64,000 nucleotides of DNA from Scylla paramamosain (lineage: Eukaryota > Arthropoda > Malacostraca > Decapoda > Portunidae): the NCBI RefSeq assembly GCF_035594125.1, contig NW_026973754.1, positions 293,501 to 357,500 of the forward strand. Direction: 5' to 3'. A model generated the notes under the pieces. The model was not told the DNA's origin. It made no database searches and saw nothing but the letters and a program-made list of their open reading frames with translations. Below, piece by piece: positions 53,862 to 64,000 of the stretch; position 1 is the first letter of the stretch, and each line of letters opens with the position of its first letter. A program made the translations under genes and the position numbers.

Positions 53862-54240
53862 GAGGGGAGAGGGGAGAGCTGGAAATGGGAAGAGGTAGGT
53901 AGTAGGAAGAGAGGTGAGGGGAGAGATGGGTAGAAAAGGTTAGTAGCAGGATAGGGGAGGCTATGGGAGAGAGATGAGGGGAAGAGCTGGATACGGGAGA
54001 ATGTAGGTAGTACGAGAAGTGGGGAGGGGACATGGGAGAGGAGAGGGGTAGGCAGGAACAGTGACAGGGGACACAGGGGAGGGGAGAGCTGAAGTTGGAG
54101 AGAGGTGAGGGGAGAGCTGAGTCGTGGACAGTGGTAAGGCGGCGAGGTGAGGGGAAGAGGGTGATCGGGAGAGAGGAAGGACTGAGGGGAGCGCTGTGGC
54201 TGGTACGGACAGAAGCGAGGGGAAGAAATGCAAGATAAAA
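53862..54240. repeat. purine-rich minisatellite
   Basis: Imperfect units around GAGGGGAGAGCTGGA, GGAAGAGGTAGGTAGTA and GAGAGGTGAGGGGAGAG, one strand almost all purine. The long Pro/Ser-rich minus-strand frames (53,722-54,375 and 53,741-54,358) are its translation products in several frames, not genes. Confidence 0.75.
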
Positions 54241-54494
54241 ACTCGTACAATGCTCCGATGTTGTCAGCGCCAGCGATACTTGTGAGGGAAGGTATTGGCA
54301 CCCGTGGCTGCGTCCACTGGCCCTCTGGCACTCCCGCTGCCACGCTCCAGGCCAGCAAAACATTCCGTGCCTCATGCGTTCCGGCGTGAATTAATGCACC
54401 TCAGCCTAAATAAGAAGCAAATCAAATAAAAGGAAATGAAAAGAGAAAGTATCATAAAAATCTGAGTAACAACAAGCAACAAGTCATAATGATG

Positions 54495-54860
54495 GGTAGG
54501 TTAAGTTAGATTAGATTAGGATACGTTAGGCTAGGCTAGATTAAGTTAGGATGATTAGGTTAGGTTAGGTTAATTAAGGTCAGGTAGGTCAAGTTAAGTT
54601 AGGATATTTTAGGTTAGGTTAAGTTAGGTTGGTTAGGTTAGGTTACGTTAACTAAGGTCAGGTAGGTTAAGTTAGATTAAGATAAGTTAGGTTAGGTTAG
54701 GTTAAGTTAGGTTGGTTAGGTTAAGTTAATTAAGGTGAGGTCAGGTCAGCTCAGGTCAGGTTTGTTAGGTTAGGTTGGGTTAATCAGGATAGTTTGGATT
54801 AGTTTAGTTTATATTAAGTTAGATTAGATCAGGATAGTTTAGTTTTGTTCAGTTCAGGTT
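54495..54860. repeat. degenerate TTAGG-rich block
   Basis: Plus strand holds many TTAGGTTAGGTTA and TTAAGTTAGG runs, broken by AATTAAGGTCAGGTAGG segments that recur about every 95-110 bp. TTAGG is the arthropod telomere unit; here it is interstitial and diverged. Confidence 0.8.
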
Positions 54861-55091
54861 AAGTTAATTTAAAAACGTCATCGATAAACTGAACACAAAT
54901 CTTCACTCGGCACGCCTGAGTCTCGCTGATCGCGTGTCGTGAGCGGCAAGGCGAAGCAAAAGCCGACCATTATGAAATTAAATGAGAAATTAAGGAAACA
55001 CGAATCCTGTTTTACCGATTAGCAAAGGAACCCTCATTGCAATTCATGTTTGTTTCCTTAGTGTTGAAACCTTCCCCTCTCCCTCCCCCCC

Positions 55092-55097
<6 letters not shown>

Positions 55098-55146
<49 letters not shown>

Positions 55147-55666
55147 ACTTCCTCTCCTCTAAATCCTTCTCTTCTTCCATCCGTCCTTTCTTTTCACTGA
55201 TTATTTTCCTTCGTCTCCCCTCTGTGTCATTCCCTCCTTCCCTCCTTTCTTTTATTCACCTCTTTTTCCTCCTACCTTTTTAACTTTTCTTCCATTCCTC
55301 TCTCCATCTTTCTCTTCCTCCTTCCGGCCTTTGTTCTCATCACTAATTCTTTTCCTTATTGCCTTCTTTCTTTTCCCTCCGTCTCATTCTCTCCTTTCCT
55401 CCTTTCTTTCATTTGCCTTTTTTTTTCTTTCCTCCATTCCTTTCCAACTGACTTTTCATTTCTCTCTCATTCCTTCATCCTTCCCTAATTACTTCCTTCA
55501 TTTCCCTTCCTTCCTTCGTTCCTGCCCTCCATCTTCTTTCCTTCCTTCATTTCTACCTCCACTTTCCTCTTTCTCCTTCTTTCCCGTGTTTTCTCCTCCT
55601 CCTCCTCCTCCTCTTTCCCTCTCGCTACGTTTCACGCAACATCTGGTGAAGGAAGAGCAGAGGAAG

Positions 55667-55722
<56 letters not shown>
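55098..55722. repeat. long pyrimidine-rich tract with (CT)n at both ends
   Basis: (CT)n at 55,098-55,141 and 55,669-55,722. Between them the plus strand is made mainly of CCTT, TTCC and CTT units for about 480 bp. Coding frames across it (55,331-55,735) are Ser/Phe/Pro repeats without domain content. Confidence 0.8.
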
Positions 55723-55726
<4 letters not shown>

Positions 55727-55964
55727 CCTTCGTGAGTTTTAAAGTTTCTATTCAAATGAAGTTAAGTTGAGTGAAGAACAATTGCAGTTTTCAAAGGAAT
55801 TAACTTAATGCTTCATATCAAAGTTTATGAGAGAAACAAAGGCACTGAAGTTTTCAAGTACAGTACATGACGGTGGGAAGTTTTTTTTTTTTATTTTATC
55901 TTACTTTATTTTGCCTTTATTGGTCTTCCCATTAAATGTTAAAATAGTGATGAAAGTACGGTGT

Positions 55965-55968
<4 letters not shown>

Positions 55969-56028
<60 letters not shown>

Positions 56029-56069
56029 GTCTGTTTGTCTGCCAATATATCTATTTATTTATTTATTTG

Positions 56070-56140
<71 letters not shown>

Positions 56141-56155
56141 ATAATAATAATAATG

Positions 56156-56207
<52 letters not shown>
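55969..56207. repeat. compound array (CT)n, (ACT)n, (GA)n, (AAT)n
   Basis: CT 55,969-56,023; ACT 56,070-56,100; GA 56,101-56,136; AAT 56,137-56,207, the last three directly abutting. CT and GA arrays are reverse complements. Confidence 0.95.
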
Positions 56208-56208
<1 letters not shown>

Positions 56209-56842
56209 TCTATATTTTCATGTAACATGGTTATTCTTAGTTATTCTTACATAAGGTGCAAAATAAAACAAATAAAAAAAGAAAGAAAAGAATGAGGTGC
56301 CTAAAATAAAAGGACCTACCTAAGATACAAGATGATCTAAGATAAAACTATTTCAATTTAGATTTAAAGGTTTGCAGGCTCCCCGAGTTGTTGAGAGAAG
56401 AGGGCAGATTGTTTCAAAGTTTGTGCCCTGACACAGCAGTGGCCCTCGCCCCTGAGTCAGTGCTGGCTTTGGGTGTGTGCAAGTCACTGAGCTGCCTTGT
56501 TGTGCTGCTTGTTTTTTCCATGACACTGGGAAATTTCATGTGCCATTCAGGATATAATCCATATACAACTTTATACATTGTTGTACATTTTTCAAAAGTG
56601 TGCTTGTCTTTTACTGTCATGCATTGTAGATCTTTAAATACGGGAGTGACGTAATCATATTTTCTGCGCCCCCCAGTAGCTACTTTAGCTGCTAAATTTT
56701 GCAGTTTTTGTATGTTTAGAAGCAGTTTTATTTGTGGAGTCCCATATACTAATGCAATAATTTATTAGGCTGAGCACCACAGACTCTACAATTAATGCCA
56801 TACTTGGTTTATGAAAATTGTCACTCATTCTGTTGCTATACA

Positions 56843-57238
56843 TCAGTATTCCAATGATTTTCTTATAAAGCTCGGTGATGTGTACATGGAGAAGCATGTA
56901 TCTGTGGAAAAAACGGCCAGGTTCTTCACATGCGTCACCGGGTGGATATGGTTGCCTTCACAGTTAATGAATGTGTTTGTGGGAATACGTAATAGAATTT
57001 GCCTATTGCCAATAAAGATACATTGTGTTTTCTTTAGATTTAGCATAAGACCATTACTAAGAAAATATTGCTTCACATTGTGTAGTGTGTCTTCAGTTTT
57101 AGAGATGAGATCCCTGAGATTATTGACAGTGTCAGCCTGTACAAACTGGGTATCATCAGCACACTGGATTAGTGAGCACACGTTTAATTTGTCGTCCAGG
57201 TAATTAACGTAAATCGAGAACAGAATGTGGCCAAGCAC
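56843..57238 (-). pseudogene. family C RT palm and thumb
   Basis: Reads LGHILFSIYVNYLDDKLNVC, then SLIQCADDTQFVQADTVNNL. The catalytic box is CADD where YADD is expected; the two Asp are kept. Further GLMLNLKKTQCIFIG is the typical nsKt.....g post-catalytic motif. The join to the preceding RT block is frameshifted. Confidence 0.75.
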
Positions 57239-57726
57239 TGAGCCTTGTGGAATCTCGTAGTCTACATTTAGATTATTAGACTGTGTTGCTCAAGCGTACC
57301 GACTGTGTTCTGTCTTTCATGTAACTTAAACCAGACGTTGTCTGTATTGAGTTTAATGCATTTACTTAGTAGAATCTCGTGGCTAACACTGTCAAAGGCT
57401 TTCGACAGATCACACAAAGTCAAAATTATTACTTTCTTTTGGTCCATGTTGCCACATATTTTATCAGTGATAGTAGAGAGAGCAGTTTCTGTTGATAGTT
57501 TTGGCCAAAATCCGTGTTGTGTGTTAGATATCAAGTGATTAAGTTCCAGAAATTTAATTACCTGATTAGCAAGTACTTTTTCTAATATTTTAGAGACAAT
57601 GGATAAGAGTGAAATTAACCGAAAATTGCTTGGGTCGCTCGAGTCTCCGCTCTTAAAAATGGGGATTATAAGGTCATGTTTCCAGGCTGTGGGAAAGACG
57701 TCTTTAACTACTGAGGTAGTGATTAT

Positions 57727-58326
57727 TCAAGGAATATGCGAGGCTATTATAGAAAGAGCATCCTTTATAAATTTCTTGGGAATGCCATCACTGCAAACAG
57801 AACTGGTTTCGTTCATGTCTTTTATCATGAGGATAACAGTGTCAGTGTCTGCTGGTTGAGGCCTGAAGGTGCTGTCCTCACCACTCATCCCAGAGGCTAC
57901 ATTCTCACAGATAGAATATTGCACATTTTCACAGTGGATGAGTTCCTGAGTTTTAGTATATGAATTATTACCAACATTAGCAAAATAAGAATTAAATTCC
58001 TTGGCTTTGTCGAGTACATTATCAAAATTAGAGGTAATGGAAATGTTTTTAGTGTTAGGGACTGTTTCTGTAATAGTTTTCCATGTTTTTTTTAAAATGC
58101 TGCCTTTATTGTTGAGAAAGTCATCGTGATAATATTTTGCTTTGCACTCACCAATGAGGGTTTTAACTGGTTTGTTTTCCTGTTTGTATTGTTGTTGCAG
58201 ATGAGCGTTATGCCCATCGTATTTTAGTTTTGCTCGAGTAATATTTCCAATATTCATAGCTTCCTGGATTGAGTTGCTCGTCCATGGTGCAAATGGTCTT
58301 GTGATTTCTTTAGTAACAAGGGGCAC
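57727..58326 (-). pseudogene. family C linker and RT N-terminus
   Basis: 199 residues: RPFAPWTSNSIQEAMNIGNI, KAKYYHDDFLNNKGSILKKT, and near the end MIKDMNETSSVCSDGIPKKF, equivalent to the lk..KS.G.DGIp...lK block of RT domains. Confidence 0.7.
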
Positions 58327-58559
58327 ATTCGTTTAAACAGTTAATAAAATTTGCGTTAAAAATATCTACATGCGTATTTACGTCGTCTGTACTTAAAACC
58401 ATATGAAAATTGTGCGTCTTCTGAAGAAGCCTAAAACAAAATTTCTCTTTGGTATGATGACCAACGTGTGGAAATGTTGGAATAGCTGGCGATCTCTTAG
58501 GTTTGCTGATATCTGTCATAATACTTGTGAGGTGATGATCAGCAGTCTGTTGTGGCACA

Positions 58560-58925
58560 GCATCACAGGAGCATACAGTGTCGGGCTTGTTAGTAATAGC
58601 AAGATCTGATAAAGAGTTGAAGATGTTGGCGTAACCCTCGTTGGTTTATCATTTACTTGAGTTAACTTGTTGCTCTTTATGATCTTAGATATCTTGCTAT
58701 TACCAACAAGTAAGTTGTCATTGAAATCACACATTATAAAGAATGTCTTATTCTTCGTACTAATTAATCTAAACATGTCTTGTATGCATTCAAAAGCAGT
58801 GGCAGAGGCTTTACAGTGTGGGTACATGCAACCAATTATTATGGCTGGCTGCTTCCAGAAATCTTCAATGTCCACTTGTTTGGGGACGTTCAAGTTAATG
58901 ATATTGAGTGTTAAGACATTCTTTA
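58560..58925 (-). pseudogene. family C endonuclease fragment
   Basis: Reads NVLTLNIINLNVPKQVDIED, then AIIIGCMYPHCKASATAFEC, TFFIMCDFNDNLLVGNSKIS (GDFN is CDFN) and LTQVNDKPTRVTPTSSTL. Typical jockey-type endonuclease C-terminal half. Confidence 0.72.
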
Positions 58926-58966
58926 CATAGATACATACACATACATAAATACATAGATACATACAC

Positions 58967-60200
58967 CGCCTCGCCGCCGCTGTGTGTGTATGTACTGGTA
59001 GTAGGGGCGCCCTCCTCGTTACCCCATCATGTCTTGCTCCCTTTGTCGCTGGCCTGCTGGGTTTATAATAGAAAGGGGCTCGTCGTTGGAATGCAGGGCG
59101 GGGCTGGGAGGTAGTGAGGGAGCTCTGGGGAGCTCTGTGAGTCGAGGCGTTGCGGGCGTATGATCTGCCTTGTTGACTTGGCCTGATGTGAATGCGTGAG
59201 GCAGCCTGACGTTCTTGGGATAATGGGCGGTGCTCAGCGTTCTCAGCAGGTGCTCTGGTTCCCAGTGTGGAGTTGTCGCAATCCACGGACCTTTTTTTTC
59301 TTTTCGTTGTGCTTTATGTGTGTTAATATTTTTTTCATTAATATTTTTCTTGACTTCTTCCCAGTGTGTGCAAAGACAGAAGTGTGGGTGTTGCTTTTTA
59401 ATGGTGCTCAGTAGCTTGATTACACCCAGCCTATTCAGTTCTGGTGGGAATTTTTTTCCATGTCAAAGCACACATCATCAACCTCACCTGTGCTAAGTAT
59501 GAATGCAGGGGCAGTTTTAATGGTATTTATTCCATTAGCTTCACCCCATTTCATTAAATGCTCGTTTCAGTCAAGTGTTTTTGCTTGTACTTCCTGAGTC
59601 ATGGGTGGTGGCACGAGCTGACACACATGCACCTTCATAGCACTAACTTTTTTCCTTCAATGCTGCGATCAAACAGTCTAAATTGTTTAGTATTGCTGTA
59701 GGTGTACACGGAGCATGGATGGGGAAGAGGACCCGTTCGCAATACACCACCTCTCTCTGCCCCGATTTGCGCCTCCTGGCTGTGGCTGGCGCGACACCCC
59801 ACGATCTGCAATCTAAATTCACCAAACAGAAGACTACGGCTGACATTCCTGTAAGGTTCCTTATAATTATTCAAATATCCATCCATTTTCTCGACTGCGA
59901 TAGCTCAAAAGGAATCCAAATAAATTAATTATCTATTTTAGGCGGAAAATTAACCCTCCATTGGTTTTACAGGGAAGTTTTAAGGGTAAGTAAATTATAT
60001 TAATTCTCCCTACCAATATTGAACATAATAATGCATTACATTTCAATAGAAGATATTTTACGCGAGTTTCCCTTCTAATACTCTGAAATAGCTGACGTTT
60101 TTCTTTCCGTCCCGGGAGTTTTAAGGGGGAGCCTCACTAAATCGAGTAAATTATTCCCATTTTCTTTCCCACGGTGCCTCGAGGTGCCAATCATTTATTA
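58967..60200. other. unassigned sequence, possibly upstream part of family C
   Basis: Minus frames beyond the (TACA)n run (for example 59,286 and 59,886) include RRGGV near 58,960, which would suit the RGGGVaiYV strand of the endonuclease, and disordered Arg/Pro/Ser-rich text like an ORF1. No firm domain. The 59,640-59,890 frames are unrecognised. Confidence 0.35.
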
Positions 60201-60204
60201 TTTA

Positions 60205-61349
60205 TTTAAAGATGGGTACTACATTAGCCTGCCTCCACATTACTGGTAGCTCACCTGACTCAGTGATTTCCTAAAGACAGAAACTAACGGCTCACTAATA
60301 ACCTCTTTGCATTCCTTAAGTACTCTGGGATATATTTCATCAGGTCCTGGTGTCTTCAACTTTTTAGCCTATCTATCTCCTGTTCCACTATCTCCCTAGT
60401 TATGGAAATATCTGTCAGGTTCTCATTCTCATCTGCTCTAAACATCTGTTCACTATCTGGCATATCCTGCATGTTTTCCTGGGTGAAGATAGTTAATAGA
60501 TACTCATTCAGAAGTTTACTAATCTCCTCCCCAGAACTAACCAGCTCCCCATCTGCTGCCTTTAATGGACCTATAGTATCCTTATTCTTCGTCCTGTATA
60601 CCTGATAAAGTACCTTGGGATCCGTCTTCGCCTGGCTGGCTACCTTTAATTCATAACTGCTCTTAGCTTTCCTCGTTAACTTCCTGACTGTTTTAACTAA
60701 TTCATTATACTGTGACCTTAAAACTTCTTCACCTGCCCTTAATCTCTTATATATACTTCTCTTACGCCCTATATAATGTTTTAACCTAGCAGTCATCCAT
60801 TTTGAGTCATTCTTCTGTGATCTTATTGCCCTACAGGGATATTTGCTAACTGACCTGTATGAACTTTATCTACGAAATATCTACACAATTTATCTACATT
60901 TACCTCACCTAATCCCCTCATCTCGGCCCTTACCATCCTCCCCACTCCCTCATCTACTCGTCTCGACCTCACCTTTCTCATTTCAGCATAACCTGACCTT
61001 CCAACATGCTCACACCTATCTCCCCCTCCCTCTCTCCTCCGCCCCTTGCGGACACATCTTCCCTCCTCTTGTCCTACACTCTCACACCTCACCTCACCTC
61101 TCTCATCTTGCCTTCTCTCTCTCAACTCCATTCCGGACCTGAACTCACCCTGCATCCGTTGCCAGTCCACTCCTTGGAGGTACCTTTTTAATTCCTCGAA
61201 ATCTGCTCTCCTAAAGTCAAGTATTTTACTAGTGTTTTTGCTTCTAAAAGTTTCTTCCCATTTTAAATTGTACCTGATTTCCCTATGATCACTGTTACCT
61301 AGCTGTCCTCCAACCTCTACCTGCGTGACTGTGGGTGGTATAGACATAC
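60205..61349 (-). mobile_element. non-LTR retrotransposon family D fragment
   Basis: Frame 61,347-60,823 gives EN C-terminal text LGNSDHREIRYNLKWEE (SDH box) and NTSKILDFRRADFEELKRYL; 60,796-60,356 gives the linker (KHYIGRKRSIYKRLRAGEEV, YQVYRTKNKDTIGPLKAADG) and reaches the LKKLKTPGPDEIYPRVLKEC region of RT in the next frame. It stops at WRQANVVPIF near 60,205. CR1-like. Truncated on the right by the copia LTR. Confidence 0.8.
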
Positions 61350-61590
61350 TGTTAAATTCTGAGCCATCCTTGCTAGCAATGTGTATTAGGCGAGTAGGAC
61401 AGGGAATAAAACGTGTGAGTCCTAAGACAGCTGGAGCAGAACTAAAGTGTACCTCACCTGCTATTTATTTCATTGGCTTCGACACAGATTAAAAATACAC
61501 AGTGTGAAACCCCAAAACCCCGAACATCTGAGTAACTCAATTGAACCCCGAATAAACCCACCAACGTATCATTATGTTTCGGACCCAACA
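61350..61590 (-). repeat. 3' LTR of the copia element
   Basis: Read on minus it starts TGTTGGGTCCGAAACATAAT directly after a purine-rich TCAGTGGGGG tract and ends CTCAGAATTTAACA, so the ends TGTT/AACA are inverted. Beyond it family D sequence resumes abruptly. 241 bp is normal for a copia LTR. The 5' LTR lies outside the window. Confidence 0.75.
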
Positions 61591-61664
61591 CCCCCACTGA
61601 AACTAATGATGGGTATATACAATACAACACACATTAAATCAATACACACTCCTGTTTTAACTAT
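61591..61664 (-). other. copia 3' untranslated region and polypurine tract
   Basis: Between the pol stop codon and the LTR. The tract AGTGGGGG adjoins the LTR. Confidence 0.6.
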
Positions 61665-63725
61665 CTACACACCCATAATAACTTTACTGAAATCACAAAG
61701 CTTTACTTTAGGTACAGGTTTAGTGAACATATCAGCAATATTTTGATCAGATGGTACATAGTTAAGTTGCACTACACCTCTCTGAACCTCTATCCTAATA
61801 AAATGGTATCTAATATCTATGTGCTTTGATCTCTGATGCTGGACAGGGTTTTCAACTAATTTTATGGCACCTTGGTTATCACAGTGTATAGTACATGTCA
61901 TTACATAGATCAGACTTCCAACTAATCCTCTATACATATTGATATCAGCCAGTTTTGATTCACTAGAACTAATACATACTTTGTTCACATCCATGTTACA
62001 AGGAGTATAGGCAGGTTTACAATGTTGCATACCAAATTTCTCAAGGATCTTTTCCACATATTTAGTTTGATTCATTTTAATTACATTATCATCACACACA
62101 AACTGTATACCTAGATACCAGGAAATTTTGCCTAGATCTTTCATCCTAAATTTATCACCCAGACTTTCCTTCATGTTCTTCAATTTTGCATCACTGCTGG
62201 CCGCAATTATTATGTCATCAACCCAAACTAATACATTGGTTACCTCATCATCAGTAATTCTGGTATAAAGACATGGGTCAGCAAATGACTGAGTTAAACT
62301 TAGGTCAACCAAATATGAGTGCAACAGTGAACTCCAATTTCTACCACTTTGTTTGAGACCATACAAGGATTTCTTTAATTTGTACACCAACTTCTCGCCA
62401 CCATTACCCTCCACACAGAAACCCTTGGGTTGTTCAACATAAATTTCACAATCAATAGGTGCATTTAAGTAGGCAGTTTTTACATCCATTTGATGAACAA
62501 CCAGGTCATGTTGTACAGCCAACTGCATTAAAGTTCTTACAGATGTGATCCTAGTAGTTGGGGAAAATGTTTCGTGATAATCTATACCTGCCTCCTGAGA
62601 GTAACCCTTAGCAACAAAACGAGCCTTGTACTTTGTCTCATTGTTAGGGTTAAACTTCAGGTCATATACCCACCTACTTCCCACAGCTTTTCTACCTTCA
62701 GGCAAAGTAGTAAGCTCAAAAGTCTCATTATCCTTTAGAGCTTTCATTTCCAATTCCATAGCTTCTCGCCATTTATCAGAATCAGGAGATGCAATAGCAT
62801 CTTGATATGTATAAGGTACACTGGCTAGTTTATAGCAATAGTCAACAGTACAATTCACAATACTATCCAAAGCCTCATCCATTTCATCACCAACAATACA
62901 GTCACCAAAATATATGGGTTTACGTTTTACTCTTTCTGACCGCCTTAAACACACACTGTCCTCTGTTTGGTTACCAACTTCTGGGCTAGCTTCAGTGTCA
63001 GTACTACGTGTTGTAGTCCAGTCACATTCACTACCCCATGCTACATCTGAACTTACATCTACGCTAGGCCTGGTAAATTTGACACATCCAACTTTCCTTA
63101 CTGTACCAGTCTTTGGAAAATATACAAGGTATGCTGGACTAGACTTATCATAGCCTACAAAAATTCCATCCTCACTCGGGGCACCAAGTTTTTTCTTCTG
63201 TTGTACATAGGCATAACATACAGAACCAAAAATGTGCATATTACTAATATTTGGCTTTTTACCTGCAAAAGCCTCGAATGGAGTCTTCTTAATCCTAAGG
63301 TTATAACATCTGTTTCTAATGTAAGCAGAGGCCATAACGGCATACGTCCACAGAAACTTTGGCAGACCAGACTCTATTAGTAAACATCTGGCCATTTCAA
63401 AAAGAGTACGCCAGCCTCTTTCAGCGGTACCATTTTGGTGAGGTGAGTAGGGAGAAGACATTTCATGCTTGATTTTATTTTCCACGAGTAAATCTGCGAA
63501 TGCATTAGAAGTAAATTCCGTACCTTCATCACTTCTGAGACATTTCACTGAGCCATAGGGAGAAATGTCTGCTATGAAATGCTTAGTTGCCTGTAAGATG
63601 TCACACTTATATTTGAGGAAGTATATCATGATAAGACCGGAGTAATCATCAACAAAACTGAGTGCATACTTAAAACCGTCCTTGGCAACAGGATCAATGG
63701 GACCAGCTAGGTCACAGTGTACCAT
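61665..63725 (-). CDS. copia polyprotein: integrase, RT, truncated RNase H
   Basis: 686 residues. Integrase first: MVHCDLAGP, LRSDEGTEF and NGTAERGWRTLFEMAR supply the D,D,E triad, with FVDDYSG and ANLPKFLW-like text between. The RT has LVWVDDIIIAAS (VDD catalytic box), QMDVKTAYLNAPIDCEIYVE and LYGLKQSGRNW. RNase H is reduced: MYRGLVGSLIYVMTCT is joined directly to IHCDNQGAIKLVENPVQHQR, and then KHIDIRYHFIR and FTKPV. About 80 residues with the first part of RNase H are missing, without a frame change. Confidence 0.92.
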   Translation of the reverse strand: MVHCDLAGPIDPVAKDGFKYALSFVDDYSGLIMIYFLKYKCDILQATKHFIADISPYGSVKCLRSDEGTEFTSNAFADLLVENKIKHEMSSPYSPHQNGTAERGWRTLFEMARCLLIESGLPKFLWTYAVMASAYIRNRCYNLRIKKTPFEAFAGKKPNISNMHIFGSVCYAYVQQKKKLGAPSEDGIFVGYDKSSPAYLVYFPKTGTVRKVGCVKFTRPSVDVSSDVAWGSECDWTTTRSTDTEASPEVGNQTEDSVCLRRSERVKRKPIYFGDCIVGDEMDEALDSIVNCTVDYCYKLASVPYTYQDAIASPDSDKWREAMELEMKALKDNETFELTTLPEGRKAVGSRWVYDLKFNPNNETKYKARFVAKGYSQEAGIDYHETFSPTTRITSVRTLMQLAVQHDLVVHQMDVKTAYLNAPIDCEIYVEQPKGFCVEGNGGEKLVYKLKKSLYGLKQSGRNWSSLLHSYLVDLSLTQSFADPCLYTRITDDEVTNVLVWVDDIIIAASSDAKLKNMKESLGDKFRMKDLGKISWYLGIQFVCDDNVIKMNQTKYVEKILEKFGMQHCKPAYTPCNMDVNKVCISSSESKLADINMYRGLVGSLIYVMTCTIHCDNQGAIKLVENPVQHQRSKHIDIRYHFIRIEVQRGVVQLNYVPSDQNIADMFTKPVPKVKLCDFSKVIMGV

Positions 63726-64000
63726 ATCTAGTTTAGCTTTTGAACGCTCATCAGCTTGTCAGTTTAGAAAACTGAGTCATTTTCCCTTTAACACAAATGC
63801 CACAATCAAAGTCCTTTTTGTCACTAATTTTCATCCCGTTCACTACACCTTCAAGTTTCAAAATATCACTCACATTACAATGACCGAGAATTTCATGCCA
63901 CTGTCTCAATGTATAGGACGCCCTATTTGAACACACAGTATTGTTTAAGAAATACAGTCTACCATGCTTAACTATGTCAAACTTTGTACCGTTTGTAGAT
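63726..64000 (-). pseudogene. copia GAG-pre-integrase region, frameshifted from pol
   Basis: Frame enters at the window edge (TNGTKFDIVKHGRLYFLNN) and reads SYTLRQWHEILGHCNVSDIL, then FDCGICVKGKMTQFSKLT: the HHCC zinc-binding domain before integrase (H-x4-H ... C-x2-C). One extra base near 63,738 causes a stop; skipping it gives ADERSKAKLD and then MVHCDLAG. So the copy has one frameshift here. Confidence 0.85.

Larger units (their letters stand above)
56300..58960 (-). mobile_element. non-LTR retrotransposon family C, degenerate copy
   Basis: Minus-strand pieces in order: endonuclease (58,925-58,560), linker (58,326-57,727), RT block with DLSKAFDSVSHEILLSKCIK (57,534-57,268), RT catalytic block and thumb (57,238-56,843) and C-terminus (56,897-56,685). 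3' UTR to about 56,300. The 5' side breaks off in a (TACA)n run at 58,930-58,966. Clearly a different family from A and B. Confidence 0.8.

Noticed and set aside
53722..54375. 217-aa and 205-aa Ser/Pro/Leu-rich minus-strand frames
   Set aside because: Several frames are open at once across a purine-rich minisatellite; this is a composition effect.
55331..55735. 134-aa plus-strand hydrophobic frame
   Set aside because: Product of a CCTT/CT tract, not a membrane protein gene.

Overview
This window looks like animal nuclear DNA, most likely from a decapod crustacean. That placement is an inference from style: single genes spread over tens of kilobases, very dense dinucleotide and trinucleotide microsatellites, blocks rich in CCTAA/TTAGG (the arthropod telomere motif), and several Jockey/CR1-like non-LTR retrotransposon families of a kind common in crabs and shrimps. 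Nothing in it is prokaryotic.

Host gene. The minus strand from about 42.5 kb down to about 1.9 kb carries 20 short exons of one gene of the fibrocystin-L (PKHD1L1) family. They encode, in order, the end of one IPT/TIG domain, a second IPT/TIG, a PA14-like region, and then several further IPT/TIG domains, one holding the cupredoxin-like insertion typical of fibrocystins. Most neighbouring exons join with matching splice phase. Three joins need attention: f to g and o to p do not match, and p to q matches only if a weaker donor is used. One exon (13,215-13,341) contains an in-frame TAG inside what looks like a 24-nt insertion. First and last exons of the gene are not seen.

Mobile elements fill the introns and flanks. 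I use working names. Family A: EN+RT non-LTR element, 3' end in poly(A); copies at 0.7-1.9, 4.9-5.2, 13.4-13.6, 14.05-16.4, 26.8-29.5, 29.5-30.2, 34.5-37.65, 38.5-39.5, 45.3, 46.6-47.4 and 50.2-52.65 kb. Family B: ORF1 coiled coil plus EN-RT ORF2, 3' tail of ACTAGGTAAATAC units; copies at 9.3-12.8, 18.8-22.95, 33.0-41.2 (interrupted) and 42.9-44.55 kb. Family E: PHD-like ORF1, EN and RT at 3.9-8.3 kb. Family C at 56.3-58.96 kb and family D at 60.2-61.35 kb are fragments. LTR elements are the end of a Ty3/gypsy copy (1-701) and most of a Ty1/copia copy (61.35-64.0 kb). DNA transposon remains include a mariner-like deletion derivative (41.3-42.1 kb), pogo/Tc1-like MITEs (6.1-6.9, 24.75-25.2, 31.9-32.4 kb), a 346-bp MITE (48.66-49.0 kb) and a broken HARBI1/Harbinger transposase gene (47.5-49.3 kb).

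Elements are nested: A copies lie inside B and E, MITEs inside E and inside the Harbinger remnant, and copia inside D. From 42.5 kb rightward no ordinary host gene was recognised; that part is transposon remains, satellites and microsatellites.
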